From Winogradskyella psychrotolerans (GTDB taxonomy: Bacteria > Bacteroidota > Bacteroidia > Flavobacteriales > Flavobacteriaceae), in the NCBI RefSeq assembly GCF_018860545.1, contig NZ_JAHKPN010000002.1, positions 248,001 to 312,000 of the forward strand: DNA of 64,000 bases, in the 5' to 3' direction. The stretch's first letter is position 1. Every line of letters starts with the position of its first letter. Shown here piece by piece: positions 28,901 to 37,288 of this stretch. Under the pieces are notes generated by a model, which saw nothing but the letters and a program-made list of their open reading frames with translations, made no database searches and was not told the DNA's origin. Made by a program: the position numbers and the translations under genes.

Positions 28901-29255
28901 GTATACAAACGTTATTCATGATTTAAGAACATCACCTTACAGTTTTACAGGTGAAGCCGGTGAGTTTAATGATCGTTTTATTTTAAGATATACACCATCT
29001 TCAACGCTTTCAATTTCTGAAGTTTCGGTAGCAGATACCTTTGCGTATATTAATAATGCAACCTTGCATCTTAAATCATCTAACCTTATTGAATCGGCAA
29101 CGGTATACGATATGAATGGTAAACAAATTACCAATTATAACGTAGATAATCGTGATAATTCTTTTGATACAGAATTTAGATTCTCTAAAGGTGTATATAT
29201 CGTCGCTATTACATTAGATAATGGTACTGTAGTCACAAAAAAGCTTATTAACTAA
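25998..29255 (+). CDS. Large T9SS-secreted protein with IPT/TIG domain (tandem paralogue A)
   Basis: A 1085-residue cell-surface or secreted protein. Signal peptide about 1-28 (ending LSFSQ), an IPT/TIG-like Ig domain (about 30-110; IFPTRVTTSSNITIIGTGFS), a central region with FSTGVDD and DDGIPDLIITQMAQPGG, an Ig-like domain (about 418-505) before GGTPAYWNGTTWELP, a long beta-rich part with a WNLIGNPYPSSINA segment, and a type A C-terminal sorting domain (about 1010-1085; VYDMNGKQI, FSKGVYIVAI, KKLIN). The whole layout is repeated in the next gene. No enzyme motif is visible; surface adhesion or polymer binding is possible. Confidence 0.85.
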   Translation: MNTILSFVSSKKVMTTLLLLLSALSFSQVVTDIFPTRVTTSSNITIIGTGFSSGDQNNITITGISINSKEFVSATEMRFKVTRTGSSTTGQLSVGVSGYSYTVPDRNIEYVQPTSKTVSSNSQNRVREVYTSWDQNGNGENFWKSGDFLSSNTSTWPNDSHELLGFKMTYGSVDYIFSTGVDDTMLESKLTSLGVDGVNVIYMAQEFKAYSTNGVSGTPNSNNFIGMADLIDGYSGSINFNDAVRKTVYDVIIDGDNGLDLGTGIANFNNDADIRFYSGNGSEGTADDGIPDLIITQMAQPGGTDVYYYADVEGNVVGKPIKVAFQNYDSLRLFEWYVDFYKMNTSTNFDASLSTGNGFSSGGHRGYRMAAFQLDDFQIDDTNILLIDNINMGAGGSSDMSFMAYNQSAFAIKSPIIDKSPVSRFICRLPSPSDSSLTFSVLGSVDEPTGSTSEDIKYEWFKNHTSLSETTSSYTINGSLDVSDIENVTYRVRVSNDFGAVDLPFTISEGGTPAYWNGTTWELPSVYTLNSITVDDRDRSLIFSEHYSKSSDLVGCDCTVTAGKDVVIPSDSSITLFNSLTVEDEIPATTVDGETTELIPAGTFTLEDDASLVQINDVENSGNIIKKRTVDGTTLNGNDYIYWSSPVEDAPFSSIPGNLMYEWHTNDSNNITGTTGNWASASGTMSVGRGYIARVPQAIDYTATFNGVPNNGNIEWDVYKTNTVGSMSTVEIDWNLIGNPYPSSINAKKFLEDNTDIEGSVYLWTHNRAATSSESDPFYDDYGINYGDQYVAYNDLGSSNPSGFNGYIASGQAFFVQINAAVRGGSDFNVTFSNDMRYDENEFAHDNSQFYRSSSEETIALEKQLVWLSLANENDKAISTLVGYASGATEGKDRLYDAYTNNEGFNLYSLITEEEKLVIQGLPLPFVDTNTVPLGIELNASGIYKIAIGKVEGNLFVEQEQGIYLEDTYTNVIHDLRTSPYSFTGEAGEFNDRFILRYTPSSTLSISEVSVADTFAYINNATLHLKSSNLIESATVYDMNGKQITNYNVDNRDNSFDTEFRFSKGVYIVAITLDNGTVVTKKLIN

Positions 29256-29370
29256 ACTCTTTTTATTTAAATACCTCCCTAGGTTTAAATAGCATATTAA
29301 TCATTTTATTAAAACCAACAGAATCTCTAAATAGCTTAGAGACAAGACTTTTATTTTTAAACCTTAACGT

Positions 29371-32300
29371 ATGAACTTAAAAATTACTTTTAATTTAAAA
29401 CCGCTTAACACACTCAAAATGACTGTTTTTGCGCTTTTTTTAACAGCTTCAGCCAATATATTTGGCCAAACTGTTACTGAGGCTTTTCCCTCAAGGATAA
29501 CTACCAACTCTAAAATTACGGTGTTAGGAACCGATTTTACAGAGAGCACTTCTATTAGTATCAATGGTATCAACATCAATAGCAGTAGCATTACATTATT
29601 AAGTGATACTGAAATGTTATTCGCTATTTCACATACAGGATCGTCAGATGTTTCTGGTGAACTTGTTGTAGGTGGTGTATCTACAGGAATTAATATAGAT
29701 TATATTAGTCCTTCTCACAAAACGCTTAAAAATGGAGAAACGAGTAACGTTACTAAAATTACCGAAATATTTACAACGTATAATGGGTTTTGGAGGTCGT
29801 CACAATGGAAAGCAGACCCTACTAATAACAGTTTAAAACCTAATACGAGTCATGATCTATTGGCGTTTACCTATAACGGAGTTACCTATTCTACAGGTGT
29901 AGATGATCAGGTGCTTACTGATAATGGAGTGACGTTTAGCACACAACTATTTTATGCGTATACAACTAATGGTGTTGATGGAACCACTTATGGATCTAAC
30001 TATTTAGCTATGGCGGATTTAATAGATGGAGAAGTTAATGAAGGCACTGCTATTACGTCTGAAGAAATTTTAGGTACAACAATTTACGATGTTTTAATTG
30101 ACGGAGTCAATGGTTTAGATATCGGTACAGGCGTTACTAATTTTAATGCCACTGCAGATGTTGAATTTTATAGTGCTGGTGGACAACTAGGTGCTTTAAA
30201 TGATGATGTACCAGATTTTTTAATCTCACAAATAGCTATGGCAGGTAGCACAGATATTTATTATTATACAGATTCTGAAAAGAATGTTGTAGGAAGACCT
30301 GTGAAATTGACCATATTAGATGAAACTGATACGCAAGGTGATGCGTTATTAACACAGTGGAGATTGGATTTATATAATTTCACTAATGGTGTTAACTACG
30401 GTATAGCAACGCCGCAATCTAGAGCTTTTTCTAATAATGAGCAGCGTCCTTTACGAATGGTAGCTTTAAAATTTGAAGATTTTCAAATTACAGACACTAA
30501 TATTACAGATATAAATAACGTGAATATGGTAGCCGGTGGTACAGCCGATCTTGGTTTCCTTGCCTATAATAGAGGGTCTTTTGATATAAAAACGCCTGTC
30601 TTTACGGAATATCCTGCTGCTAGGTACGTTTGTCAATTACCAAGTGAGTCTAGTATCTCATTTTCTGCTACTGCTACAGTTTCTGGTGGTGCCACTGGTG
30701 CACCTGAAGAAACGTTATCGTACCAATGGTTTAAGTATAGCGATCCTATTCCTGGAGCGACATCTAGTACGTACACGCTTCCTAATACTATTGATTCTGA
30801 AAGTTTAGGGATTTACAAATTAAAAGTTAGTAATTCGTATGGTGCCGTTGTAGTACCTGTAAGTCTTTCATTAGGTGGAACTCCTGTTTATTGGAATGGA
30901 ACGGATTGGGAATTACCTCCAGTGTATCAAAATGCAGGCGTGGTCGTTGAACCACAAGATAGAGGTTTAGTATTTTCATCTAATTATAATGAAGTTGGAG
31001 ATATAGAAGGGTGTGATTGTTTAGTGCCTTCTGGTAGTAATGTTACTATACCTTCAGGATCTACACTTAAACTTTATGGTGAAGTTACAGTGGAATCGGG
31101 TGGTTCATTAACATTTGAAGATAGCGCGAGTTTAATTCAAACTAAAATAGTATCAAGTAATGAAAATGTTGGTTCAATTAAAGTAAAACGTAATGTTACA
31201 GATCTACATGATAATGATTATGTATTGTGGTCTTCTCCTGTAGCTGGCTTTGATGTTTCTAATATCACATCCGAGTATACAACTGATGCTTTTAATTGGG
31301 GTGTTAATACGGCAAATTCTAATGGTATTTCTGGTGATTGGGCTCTAACTACTGGAGCAATGAATTCAGGTTTAGGATATGCTGTTAATGTACCAACGGA
31401 ACTTGTTACAACAGGATTTACAACAACCTTTGTTGGAACGCCTAATAATGGAGATATTTCTGTAGATGTTTATAAATCAACAGGAAATCAGCCAAATCTA
31501 GAAGTGAGACATAGAAACCTTATTGGTAACCCATATCCTTCTGCGATAAGTGCAGAGCAGTTATTAACTGACAATACCTTATTAGAAGGTAATGTGAAAA
31601 TATGGTCACATAATTCAGCAATTCCAAATGCAACAACACCATTAACGAGTTCTGCTTATCAAGCTTTAGATTACAACTATGCTGAGCAGTATGTAAGTTA
31701 TAACTTTACAGGTGCTAATCCACCAGAAAGTACTAATGGATATATTGGTTCTGGACAAGGATTTTTTGTTCAAGTTGATGATAGTGCTTCAGAAGGTTCA
31801 GTAACGTTTACAAATGCGATGCGTTCTAACGATGATGATGTAGCATATGATAATTCTCAATTTTACAGATCAGAAGAATCGACTAATAATGATTTAGAAA
31901 AGCACCTCGTTTGGTTAAGCTTGATCGATGCTACGGATGTTTCTGCAAGTACTTTAGTTGGTTACGTAGAAGGAGCAACGATGGCAAAAGATAGACTTTT
32001 TGATGCCTATTCTGATGACAACTCAATGCGTATCTATTCTATAGTTGATAATGCAGAAATGGTTATTCAAGGGCGTTCGTTACCATTTGTAGATACTGAT
32101 GTGGTGCCGTTAGGAATTGAATTGCCTGAAAGTGGTATTTTTAAAATAGCTATTGGCGATTTAGCAGGAACGGTTTTTGCAGGTGGTACACAAGGTATTT
32201 ATCTTGAAGATACGGTTCTAAATACAGAACATGATTTAATAGCGTCTCCTTATTCTTTTTCTGGAGTTGAAGGAAAAATTAATGATAGATTTAACTTACG

Positions 32301-32562
32301 TTATACAACTACTTTATCCGTTGATGACGTTGCAATGTCTAATACTTTTGCTTATGTAAAGGATGGCACATTAAATGTAAGATCTGGTTCAGGTATTAAG
32401 GATGTTAAAGTCTATGATATAAACGGAAGACAAGTAAGTTCTTATGCGTCTAATGGACAGGACAATACGTTGAGTGAAAGCTTCAGGTTTTCTAAAGGAG
32501 TATATTTAGCAACGATTACTTTAGAAGGTAATGTAACTGTAACTAAGAAAATTATAAACTAA
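29371..32562 (+). CDS. Large T9SS-secreted protein with IPT/TIG domain (tandem paralogue B)
   Basis: A 1063-residue paralogue of the preceding gene, same domain order: signal peptide (about 1-32, ending NIFGQ), IPT/TIG (AFPSRITTNSKITVLGTDF), YSTGVDDQV, DDVPDFLISQIAMAG, Ig-like domain, GGTPVYWNGTDWELPP, NLIGNPYPSAISA, and a type A sorting domain (VYDINGRQVS, FSKGVYLATI, KKIIN). The two are diverged but alignable end to end, so an old tandem duplication is clear. The 115-bp gap between them has a hairpin (TCTCTAA/TTAGAGA, 29334-29352). A strong terminator follows at 32591. Function is unknown. Confidence 0.85.
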   Translation: MNLKITFNLKPLNTLKMTVFALFLTASANIFGQTVTEAFPSRITTNSKITVLGTDFTESTSISINGININSSSITLLSDTEMLFAISHTGSSDVSGELVVGGVSTGINIDYISPSHKTLKNGETSNVTKITEIFTTYNGFWRSSQWKADPTNNSLKPNTSHDLLAFTYNGVTYSTGVDDQVLTDNGVTFSTQLFYAYTTNGVDGTTYGSNYLAMADLIDGEVNEGTAITSEEILGTTIYDVLIDGVNGLDIGTGVTNFNATADVEFYSAGGQLGALNDDVPDFLISQIAMAGSTDIYYYTDSEKNVVGRPVKLTILDETDTQGDALLTQWRLDLYNFTNGVNYGIATPQSRAFSNNEQRPLRMVALKFEDFQITDTNITDINNVNMVAGGTADLGFLAYNRGSFDIKTPVFTEYPAARYVCQLPSESSISFSATATVSGGATGAPEETLSYQWFKYSDPIPGATSSTYTLPNTIDSESLGIYKLKVSNSYGAVVVPVSLSLGGTPVYWNGTDWELPPVYQNAGVVVEPQDRGLVFSSNYNEVGDIEGCDCLVPSGSNVTIPSGSTLKLYGEVTVESGGSLTFEDSASLIQTKIVSSNENVGSIKVKRNVTDLHDNDYVLWSSPVAGFDVSNITSEYTTDAFNWGVNTANSNGISGDWALTTGAMNSGLGYAVNVPTELVTTGFTTTFVGTPNNGDISVDVYKSTGNQPNLEVRHRNLIGNPYPSAISAEQLLTDNTLLEGNVKIWSHNSAIPNATTPLTSSAYQALDYNYAEQYVSYNFTGANPPESTNGYIGSGQGFFVQVDDSASEGSVTFTNAMRSNDDDVAYDNSQFYRSEESTNNDLEKHLVWLSLIDATDVSASTLVGYVEGATMAKDRLFDAYSDDNSMRIYSIVDNAEMVIQGRSLPFVDTDVVPLGIELPESGIFKIAIGDLAGTVFAGGTQGIYLEDTVLNTEHDLIASPYSFSGVEGKINDRFNLRYTTTLSVDDVAMSNTFAYVKDGTLNVRSGSGIKDVKVYDINGRQVSSYASNGQDNTLSESFRFSKGVYLATITLEGNVTVTKKIIN

Positions 32563-32590
32563 GGATTAATTTACTTAATCATTAAACTAT

Positions 32591-32625
32591 AAAGACCTCT
32601 ATTAAATTAATAGAGGTCTTTTTTT
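32591..32625 (+). terminator. Intrinsic terminator between converging genes
   Basis: Arms AAAGACCTCTATT and AATAGAGGTCTTT with a 5-base loop, then a run of Ts. The reverse strand has only a short T stretch, so it mainly serves the plus-strand gene. Confidence 0.9.
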
Positions 32626-32650
32626 ATTTAAAATTTTAAAAAGTAGCGAA

Positions 32651-33619
32651 TTAATAACCCACTTTTTCTCTCACGCGTTTTAAAACAGCGTCAGCAACAA
32701 GCTTAGCTTTTACGGCACCTTTGGTTAAAGCAGCATCAACTTCTTCAAGATTATTCATATAATAATTGTAGCGTTCTCTTTGTTCAGAAAAACGTTCTAA
32801 TACTAATTCATATAAGGCTTGTTTGGCGTGACCATAACCGTAATTGCCTCCTTCATAATTAGCTTTCATAGCTGCAATTTGAGCATCAGAAGCCAATAAA
32901 CTATAAATTGCAAAACAGTTACAAGTCGCCCAATCTTTTGGTTCTTCAAGTGGCGTACTGTCCGTCTCAATAGACATTATTTTTTTACGCAGTTGTTTTT
33001 CAGGTAAAAAGATATTGATAAAATTCCCTCTACTCTTACTCATTTTTTCTCCATCAGTTCCAGGAATAAGCATGCCGTTTTCTTGTATCTTACCTTCAGG
33101 TAGTACAAAAGCATCTCCCATCTTCGCATGGAAACGAGATGCGACATCACGAGTCATTTCAATATGTTGTAATTGATCTTTTCCCACCGGAATAATTTCA
33201 GCATCATACAATAAGATATCTGCAGCCATAAGCATTGGATAGGTAAATAAACCTGCATTGACATCTTCTAAACGATCTGCTTTATCTTTAAAACCATGTG
33301 CTAATGTTAAGCGTTGGTATGGGAAGAAACAGCTTAAATACCACGATAATTCCGTAACTTGAGGAATATCACTTTGTCTATAAAACACTGTTTTTTCAAT
33401 ATCTAACCCGAAAGCAAGCCAAGTAGCAGCAACAGAATAGGTGTGGTTTCTTAATTCGTCTGCATCTTTAATTTGGGTTAGCGTGTGCAAATTTGCAATA
33501 AATAAAAACGATTCGTTTTTAGCATCATTTGCCATGTCTATTGCTGGTAAAATTGCTCCTAAGATGTTCCCTAAATGCGGTGTTCCTGTACTTTGTACTC
33601 CTGTTAGTATTCTTGCCAT
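32651..33619 (-). CDS. trpS: Tryptophan-tRNA ligase
   Basis: Class I aminoacyl-tRNA synthetase charging tRNA-Trp, 322 residues, the usual bacterial length. The HIGH-type motif is HLGN (15-18, in GTPHLGNILGA) and the second signature is KMSKS (192-196). GKDQLQHIEMTRD is the conserved central helix. The leader carries a GAAA-loop hairpin (33624-33643) a few bases before the ATG, and a TACCTTTG element about 120 bp upstream. Confidence 0.98.
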   Translation of the reverse strand: MARILTGVQSTGTPHLGNILGAILPAIDMANDAKNESFLFIANLHTLTQIKDADELRNHTYSVAATWLAFGLDIEKTVFYRQSDIPQVTELSWYLSCFFPYQRLTLAHGFKDKADRLEDVNAGLFTYPMLMAADILLYDAEIIPVGKDQLQHIEMTRDVASRFHAKMGDAFVLPEGKIQENGMLIPGTDGEKMSKSRGNFINIFLPEKQLRKKIMSIETDSTPLEEPKDWATCNCFAIYSLLASDAQIAAMKANYEGGNYGYGHAKQALYELVLERFSEQRERYNYYMNNLEEVDAALTKGAVKAKLVADAVLKRVREKVGY

Positions 33620-33623
33620 AATA

Positions 33624-33643
33624 ATGCCTGCGAAAGCAGGTAT
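33624..33643. repeat. Hairpin with GAAA loop in the trpS leader, ATTCCTGC-type palindrome
   Basis: Arms ATGCCTGC and GCAGGTAT around GAAA, 4 bp upstream of the trpS start. It matches the left hairpin of the MITE-like element at 50569-50648 (ATTCCTGT-GAAA-GCAGGAAT) and probably belongs to the same dispersed family. Confidence 0.6.
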
Positions 33644-33740
33644 CTCTTTAATTGCTCCTTAATTTTACGAAATTTCAAATTAAATTTAGTAATTGAAGTA
33701 AGCAGAAATCATTTTTAAATTAAACTTAAATTGTAAAGAA

Positions 33741-33748
33741 CAAAGGTA
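33741..33748 (-). promoter_or_regulatory. Bacteroidota -7 element TACCTTTG of trpS
   Basis: Exact TAnnTTTG on the minus strand, giving a trpS leader of roughly 110 bases that would contain the GAAA hairpin. Confidence 0.5.
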
Positions 33749-33804
33749 AATTTTTTAGCAGAACTATTAGAAGTCATTTAATTTAATTAACTAGTTTTGG
33801 TGCT

Positions 33805-34563
33805 ATGGCATTTTTAAAATATCCATTTTGGCTTTTATATCGTATTTGGTTCTACATTTTAGTTGCCATTCCGATTATAGTATTATTCCCTTTTTTGATT
33901 ATTTCTATATCAAGAGAGCAATGGTATCCATACTTTTTTAGGTTGGCACGTATTTGGTCCAAGTTTATTTTAATAGGCATGGGTTTTGGATATAGGATTA
34001 AACGAGAAGACACGCCCGATCCTGAAAAGAGTTACATGTTTGTGGCCAATCACACCTCAATGGCAGATATTATGTTAATGTTAGTTGCCGTTAAAAACCC
34101 TTTTGTATTTGTAGGAAAACAAGAATTAGCTAAAATTCCACTATTTGGTTTCTTTTATAAGCGTACTTGTATTTTAGTTGATAGATCGAGTGCCAAGAGT
34201 AGGCAAGCTGTATTTTTGCGTGCGCAACGTCGCTTAAAACAAGGTGTAAGTATTTGTATTTTTCCGGAAGGAGGAGTGCCCGATGAACATATTTTATTAG
34301 ACGAATTTAAAGATGGAGCATTTCGTTTGGCAATTAACCATCAAATTCCTGTAGTTCCAATTACATTTTACGATAATAAAAAACGATTTTCATACACATT
34401 TTTTAGTGGGAGTCCTGGTAAAATGCGAGCTAAAATTCATCAATTTTTACCAACAATAGGTTTGGAGACTGCAGATACAAAAGCTTTGAATGAAAAAGCG
34501 CGATTGATAATTTGGGATGAATTGACTCGTAATCAAATCACAAAAAAAAGCCACTCTAACTAG
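33805..34563 (+). CDS. plsC: 1-acyl-sn-glycerol-3-phosphate acyltransferase
   Basis: A 252-residue PlsC-family acyltransferase making phosphatidic acid at the inner membrane. A hydrophobic N-terminus (about 8-32) precedes the catalytic NHTSMAD block (His-x4-Asp), then FVGKQELAKIPLFGF, the substrate-binding FPEGGVPDEH and VVPITFYDN. It is a single gene whose end overlaps its own terminator. Confidence 0.92.
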   Translation: MAFLKYPFWLLYRIWFYILVAIPIIVLFPFLIISISREQWYPYFFRLARIWSKFILIGMGFGYRIKREDTPDPEKSYMFVANHTSMADIMLMLVAVKNPFVFVGKQELAKIPLFGFFYKRTCILVDRSSAKSRQAVFLRAQRRLKQGVSICIFPEGGVPDEHILLDEFKDGAFRLAINHQIPVVPITFYDNKKRFSYTFFSGSPGKMRAKIHQFLPTIGLETADTKALNEKARLIIWDELTRNQITKKSHSN

Positions 34564-34574
34564 GAGTCGCTTTT
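34546..34574 (+). terminator. Intrinsic terminator overlapping the plsC stop
   Basis: Arms AAAAGC-C-ACTC and GAGT-C-GCTTTT with one mismatch and a 7-base loop; the T-tract is the end of the stem. The stop codon of plsC (34561-34563) lies in the loop. Confidence 0.7.
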
Positions 34575-34619
34575 AATCATTATGGCATTTTTATGGCGCA
34601 TGGCACGCAATAACCTAAC

Positions 34620-36203
34620 TTAAAATTTATAACTTAAACCAGTGTATAATCCAATAAAGAACGGTTTATAATCTCCTGTTGTATCATTGAATGTATTAAT
34701 TTGATATTTAAATGTCGGTTCAAGATTTATATTCCATTGTCTTGAAAGTCTGTAATCCATTCCTAATCCAAAGTTGGCACTAAAACTAGTATCATTAATA
34801 TTATTAGCTTCTCCAATTAATGCTGAACTTCCATCAATATCAGCATAAATTTCATTTTCACTTAAAAAGAAGGTACTAAATCCTCCAATAACATTAATTC
34901 CAAATTTAGTGTCTAATAATCTGTATTCTAATTCTAATGGGATTTCTATAAATCCAAAACGTTGATCGATGTTACCGGCAACTTTCGTATTAAATAACTC
35001 TGGAGTTGACGATCTATTCATCATTTTCGCACTCATAAGCGATATTTGTTCTTCTTCTGAGCTAAATGCAATATTACTAAATGAAGCATCTACTCCTCTA
35101 GCTGCAGTTACTGGACCTACAAAAGCAAACACATCTGAAGTGGTTTGATTAAGATTAACACGATTAACACCAGCTCTAATTTTTAGTTTTTTAGAAATCG
35201 CATAACTACCAGCTATACCATAACTCATATTAACGTCAGAGCTTTTAGAGTTTTCGTTAAATTGTTTGTCTAGTGAAGACCCTTGACCTAAGGAGTTAAA
35301 ATAAACAGGCGCAACATTTGGGGCAATGCTCCACCTGCTTTGTTCATCTTCTTTTTCTTCTTCATCTATAGTGTCGTTATTTTCTGCAATAGCATTTTCA
35401 ATGGTCTGTTGTTCTGGAATTTCAATAATTGAATTTTCAGATTCAACAGCATTTGTTTTGTTTATCTCAGATTTAGAAGTATCAGCGTTTAATTGTTTAG
35501 AACTTGTATGCTCGGCTACAGCTGCGCTTGTGTCTTCAATGCTCTTTTTAATAGCAGATTTTTGTTCTGCTTCAGATGCTAATTGTGTTTTGGCGTCTGT
35601 TTTTAAATTAGAGTTCGATGGTTGGCTTTGATTTGCAACCTTAGTATTATTGGCCTTATCAGCAATTTTTGACGATGTTTTTTCCTTTAGGGATGATTTT
35701 GTTTTGTCTTGATGCGTGTAATTAGCAATAGCGTTCGATCTTTCAGTGGTGCTATTAGGTGATGCTAATTGACGGGAAGGATAGTTTTTCTGAGATATTT
35801 CATCTTCAGAATCGTTTAAATTTGATTTTTCTTCAGCATCTAAATTAGAGTCAACAATTGTGGTCGTTTCATCTTTAGCTGTCTTAAGATCATTGTGATT
35901 CTTATCGGTTAATGTATTCGTGTTATCCTTTTCTCCCTTATTTTCTATAGCTTCAGTATTTACAATAGGAAAATCTTGAGAATTACCGTTGTCTGAATTG
36001 AAAACAGTAACACCCACAGTAAACAACAGAGCAATAGCCGCTGCTACACCTCCAATTTGCCACCAAAGTGCAATAACTCTACGCTTTTTCTTTTTATGAG
36101 GAAGACTTTCGTTTATACGATCCCAAAGTGCATCGTTAGGTGCAACTTCAAAATCCTTAAACTTTTCTTGAAAAAGTCTATCTATGTTTTTTTTATCACT
36201 CAT
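34620..36203 (-). CDS. Dual-membrane anti-sigma factor (Dma-like) with outer-membrane barrel
   Basis: A 527-residue chain with four parts. Residues 1-42 are a charged cytoplasmic segment (LFQEKFKDFEVAPNDALWDRI) ending in a Lys/Arg cluster. Residues about 43-68 form one inner-membrane helix. Residues about 70-295 are a Ser/Asn/Lys/Glu-rich linker without predicted fold, long enough to cross the periplasm. Residues about 296-527 have alternating beta-strand character and end GLYTGLSYKF, with the terminal aromatic of outer-membrane barrels. It is encoded one base after an ECF sigma gene. This is the architecture of the dual membrane-spanning anti-sigma factors (Dma) described in Bacteroides thetaiotaomicron, which sense the outer membrane and hold an ECF sigma. 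Sigma binding here is inferred from architecture and position. Confidence 0.78.
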   Translation of the reverse strand: MSDKKNIDRLFQEKFKDFEVAPNDALWDRINESLPHKKKKRRVIALWWQIGGVAAAIALLFTVGVTVFNSDNGNSQDFPIVNTEAIENKGEKDNTNTLTDKNHNDLKTAKDETTTIVDSNLDAEEKSNLNDSEDEISQKNYPSRQLASPNSTTERSNAIANYTHQDKTKSSLKEKTSSKIADKANNTKVANQSQPSNSNLKTDAKTQLASEAEQKSAIKKSIEDTSAAVAEHTSSKQLNADTSKSEINKTNAVESENSIIEIPEQQTIENAIAENNDTIDEEEKEDEQSRWSIAPNVAPVYFNSLGQGSSLDKQFNENSKSSDVNMSYGIAGSYAISKKLKIRAGVNRVNLNQTTSDVFAFVGPVTAARGVDASFSNIAFSSEEEQISLMSAKMMNRSSTPELFNTKVAGNIDQRFGFIEIPLELEYRLLDTKFGINVIGGFSTFFLSENEIYADIDGSSALIGEANNINDTSFSANFGLGMDYRLSRQWNINLEPTFKYQINTFNDTTGDYKPFFIGLYTGLSYKF

Positions 36204-36204
36204 T

Positions 36205-36750
36205 TTATAAACTCTGCGAATTTGAACTCGCGTTGTAGGTTTCTATCTTTTCTTTTAAAATCATTCTTGCTCGTGCTAGATTAGATTTTGAGGTGCCTGT
36301 TGAAATTTGAATCAGTTCACTAATTTCGACATGAGAATAGCCATCTAAAACATATAAATTGAATACCAATCTATACCTATCTGGTAATTCTTGAATGATT
36401 TTTAGTAAAAAATCAATAGTCACACTGTCTTCATTAATATCTACAGAAACATCTTCAATATTACCTTCATTAACAATATCATATACGCCAACATCTTCTC
36501 TGTAGCGTTGTAATGAAGTGTTAATGGCGATGCGTTTTAGCCAGCCTTCAAAAGAACCTTTATTATTATACTGTCCTATTTTATTAAAAACAGTTATAAA
36601 TGCATCATGCAAATTATCTTCTGCTTCTGCATAATTTTTAGAGTACTTAAGACAAAGCGAAAATAATTTACTTGCGTATAGCTTGTATAATTGGCCTTGA
36701 GCTTGTACATCTTGTTCAATACAATTTTTTATGAGCTTGTCTAAACTCAC
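36205..36750 (-). CDS. ECF RNA polymerase sigma factor
   Basis: A 181-residue extracytoplasmic-function sigma factor. Region 2 (about 20-88) has YSKNYAEAEDNLHDAFITVF and GSFEGWLKRIAINTSL. Region 4 (about 116-172) has LPDRYRLVFNLYVLDGYSHVEIS and the recognition helix TGTSKSNLARARMILKEKI. No extra N- or C-terminal domain is present. It lies 24 bp after a lipoprotein gene and 1 bp before the Dma-like anti-sigma gene, so the three are one transcript. An ECF-type promoter GCAACC-N15-CATCTA stands ahead of the operon and is probably recognised by this sigma factor itself. Confidence 0.93.
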   Translation of the reverse strand: MSLDKLIKNCIEQDVQAQGQLYKLYASKLFSLCLKYSKNYAEAEDNLHDAFITVFNKIGQYNNKGSFEGWLKRIAINTSLQRYREDVGVYDIVNEGNIEDVSVDINEDSVTIDFLLKIIQELPDRYRLVFNLYVLDGYSHVEISELIQISTGTSKSNLARARMILKEKIETYNASSNSQSL

Positions 36751-36774
36751 ATTAGTTATGGGATTAATTAATAA

Positions 36775-37218
36775 TTAGTCTAATACTGTACTTTCAGGAC
36801 CTTGTCTCTCACTTATAACAGGTACTTCTGCTAAGTAATACTGGTCTTCACCTTCATCATCATGGCCTTGATAAAACTTAAAAAGATACGTTTCTGTTCC
36901 GGTGACCATAAAATTTAAACTCACTGTAACGGACTCTTCTTCTTCAGTACAAGATGAATCTGAGTACACTGAGTTAATCACAGCAACTGTGCGCTCATTT
37001 CCGTTAATATCATATAAAAAATTATAGAATTGGTAGCACGTTGAAGGTCGGTTATAAGTAATCATTATCTCATAACTTTCACCATATACAAATTGATCTG
37101 GTATATCAATACTCTCTATGGGCATAACTTCTGTACCAACATAGCTATTATCCTCATCTACACTACATGACATAAGCGTTGTAAGAATAATAAAGACTAA
37201 AAGGGCATTTCTTTTCAT
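36775..37218 (-). CDS. Small lipoprotein, first gene of the ECF sigma operon
   Basis: A 147-residue lipoprotein of unknown function. Lipobox LMSC puts the lipidated cysteine at 18. The mature part is short, acidic and probably a single beta-sandwich (QFVYGESYEIMITYNRPSTC, SLNFMVTGTETYLFKFYQG). Four further cysteines are present, two of them in STCYQFYN and DSSCTEE. Being the first gene behind an ECF-type promoter, ahead of sigma and anti-sigma, it may be a sensor or a target that feeds back on the system; this is inference. Confidence 0.8.
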   Translation of the reverse strand: MKRNALLVFIILTTLMSCSVDEDNSYVGTEVMPIESIDIPDQFVYGESYEIMITYNRPSTCYQFYNFLYDINGNERTVAVINSVYSDSSCTEEEESVTVSLNFMVTGTETYLFKFYQGHDDEGEDQYYLAEVPVISERQGPESTVLD

Positions 37219-37288
37219 GGGGTTTTTATTTCTATTTTATTCGCGGAACTCTGTTATTCTGCAAATAAAAATAATCAATCTCACCTTA

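Noticed and set aside
34620..36203. Fusion artefact or frameshift joining an anti-sigma to a barrel gene
   Set aside because: The frame is continuous, the linker composition is gradual, and the layout matches a known class of dual-membrane anti-sigma factors.
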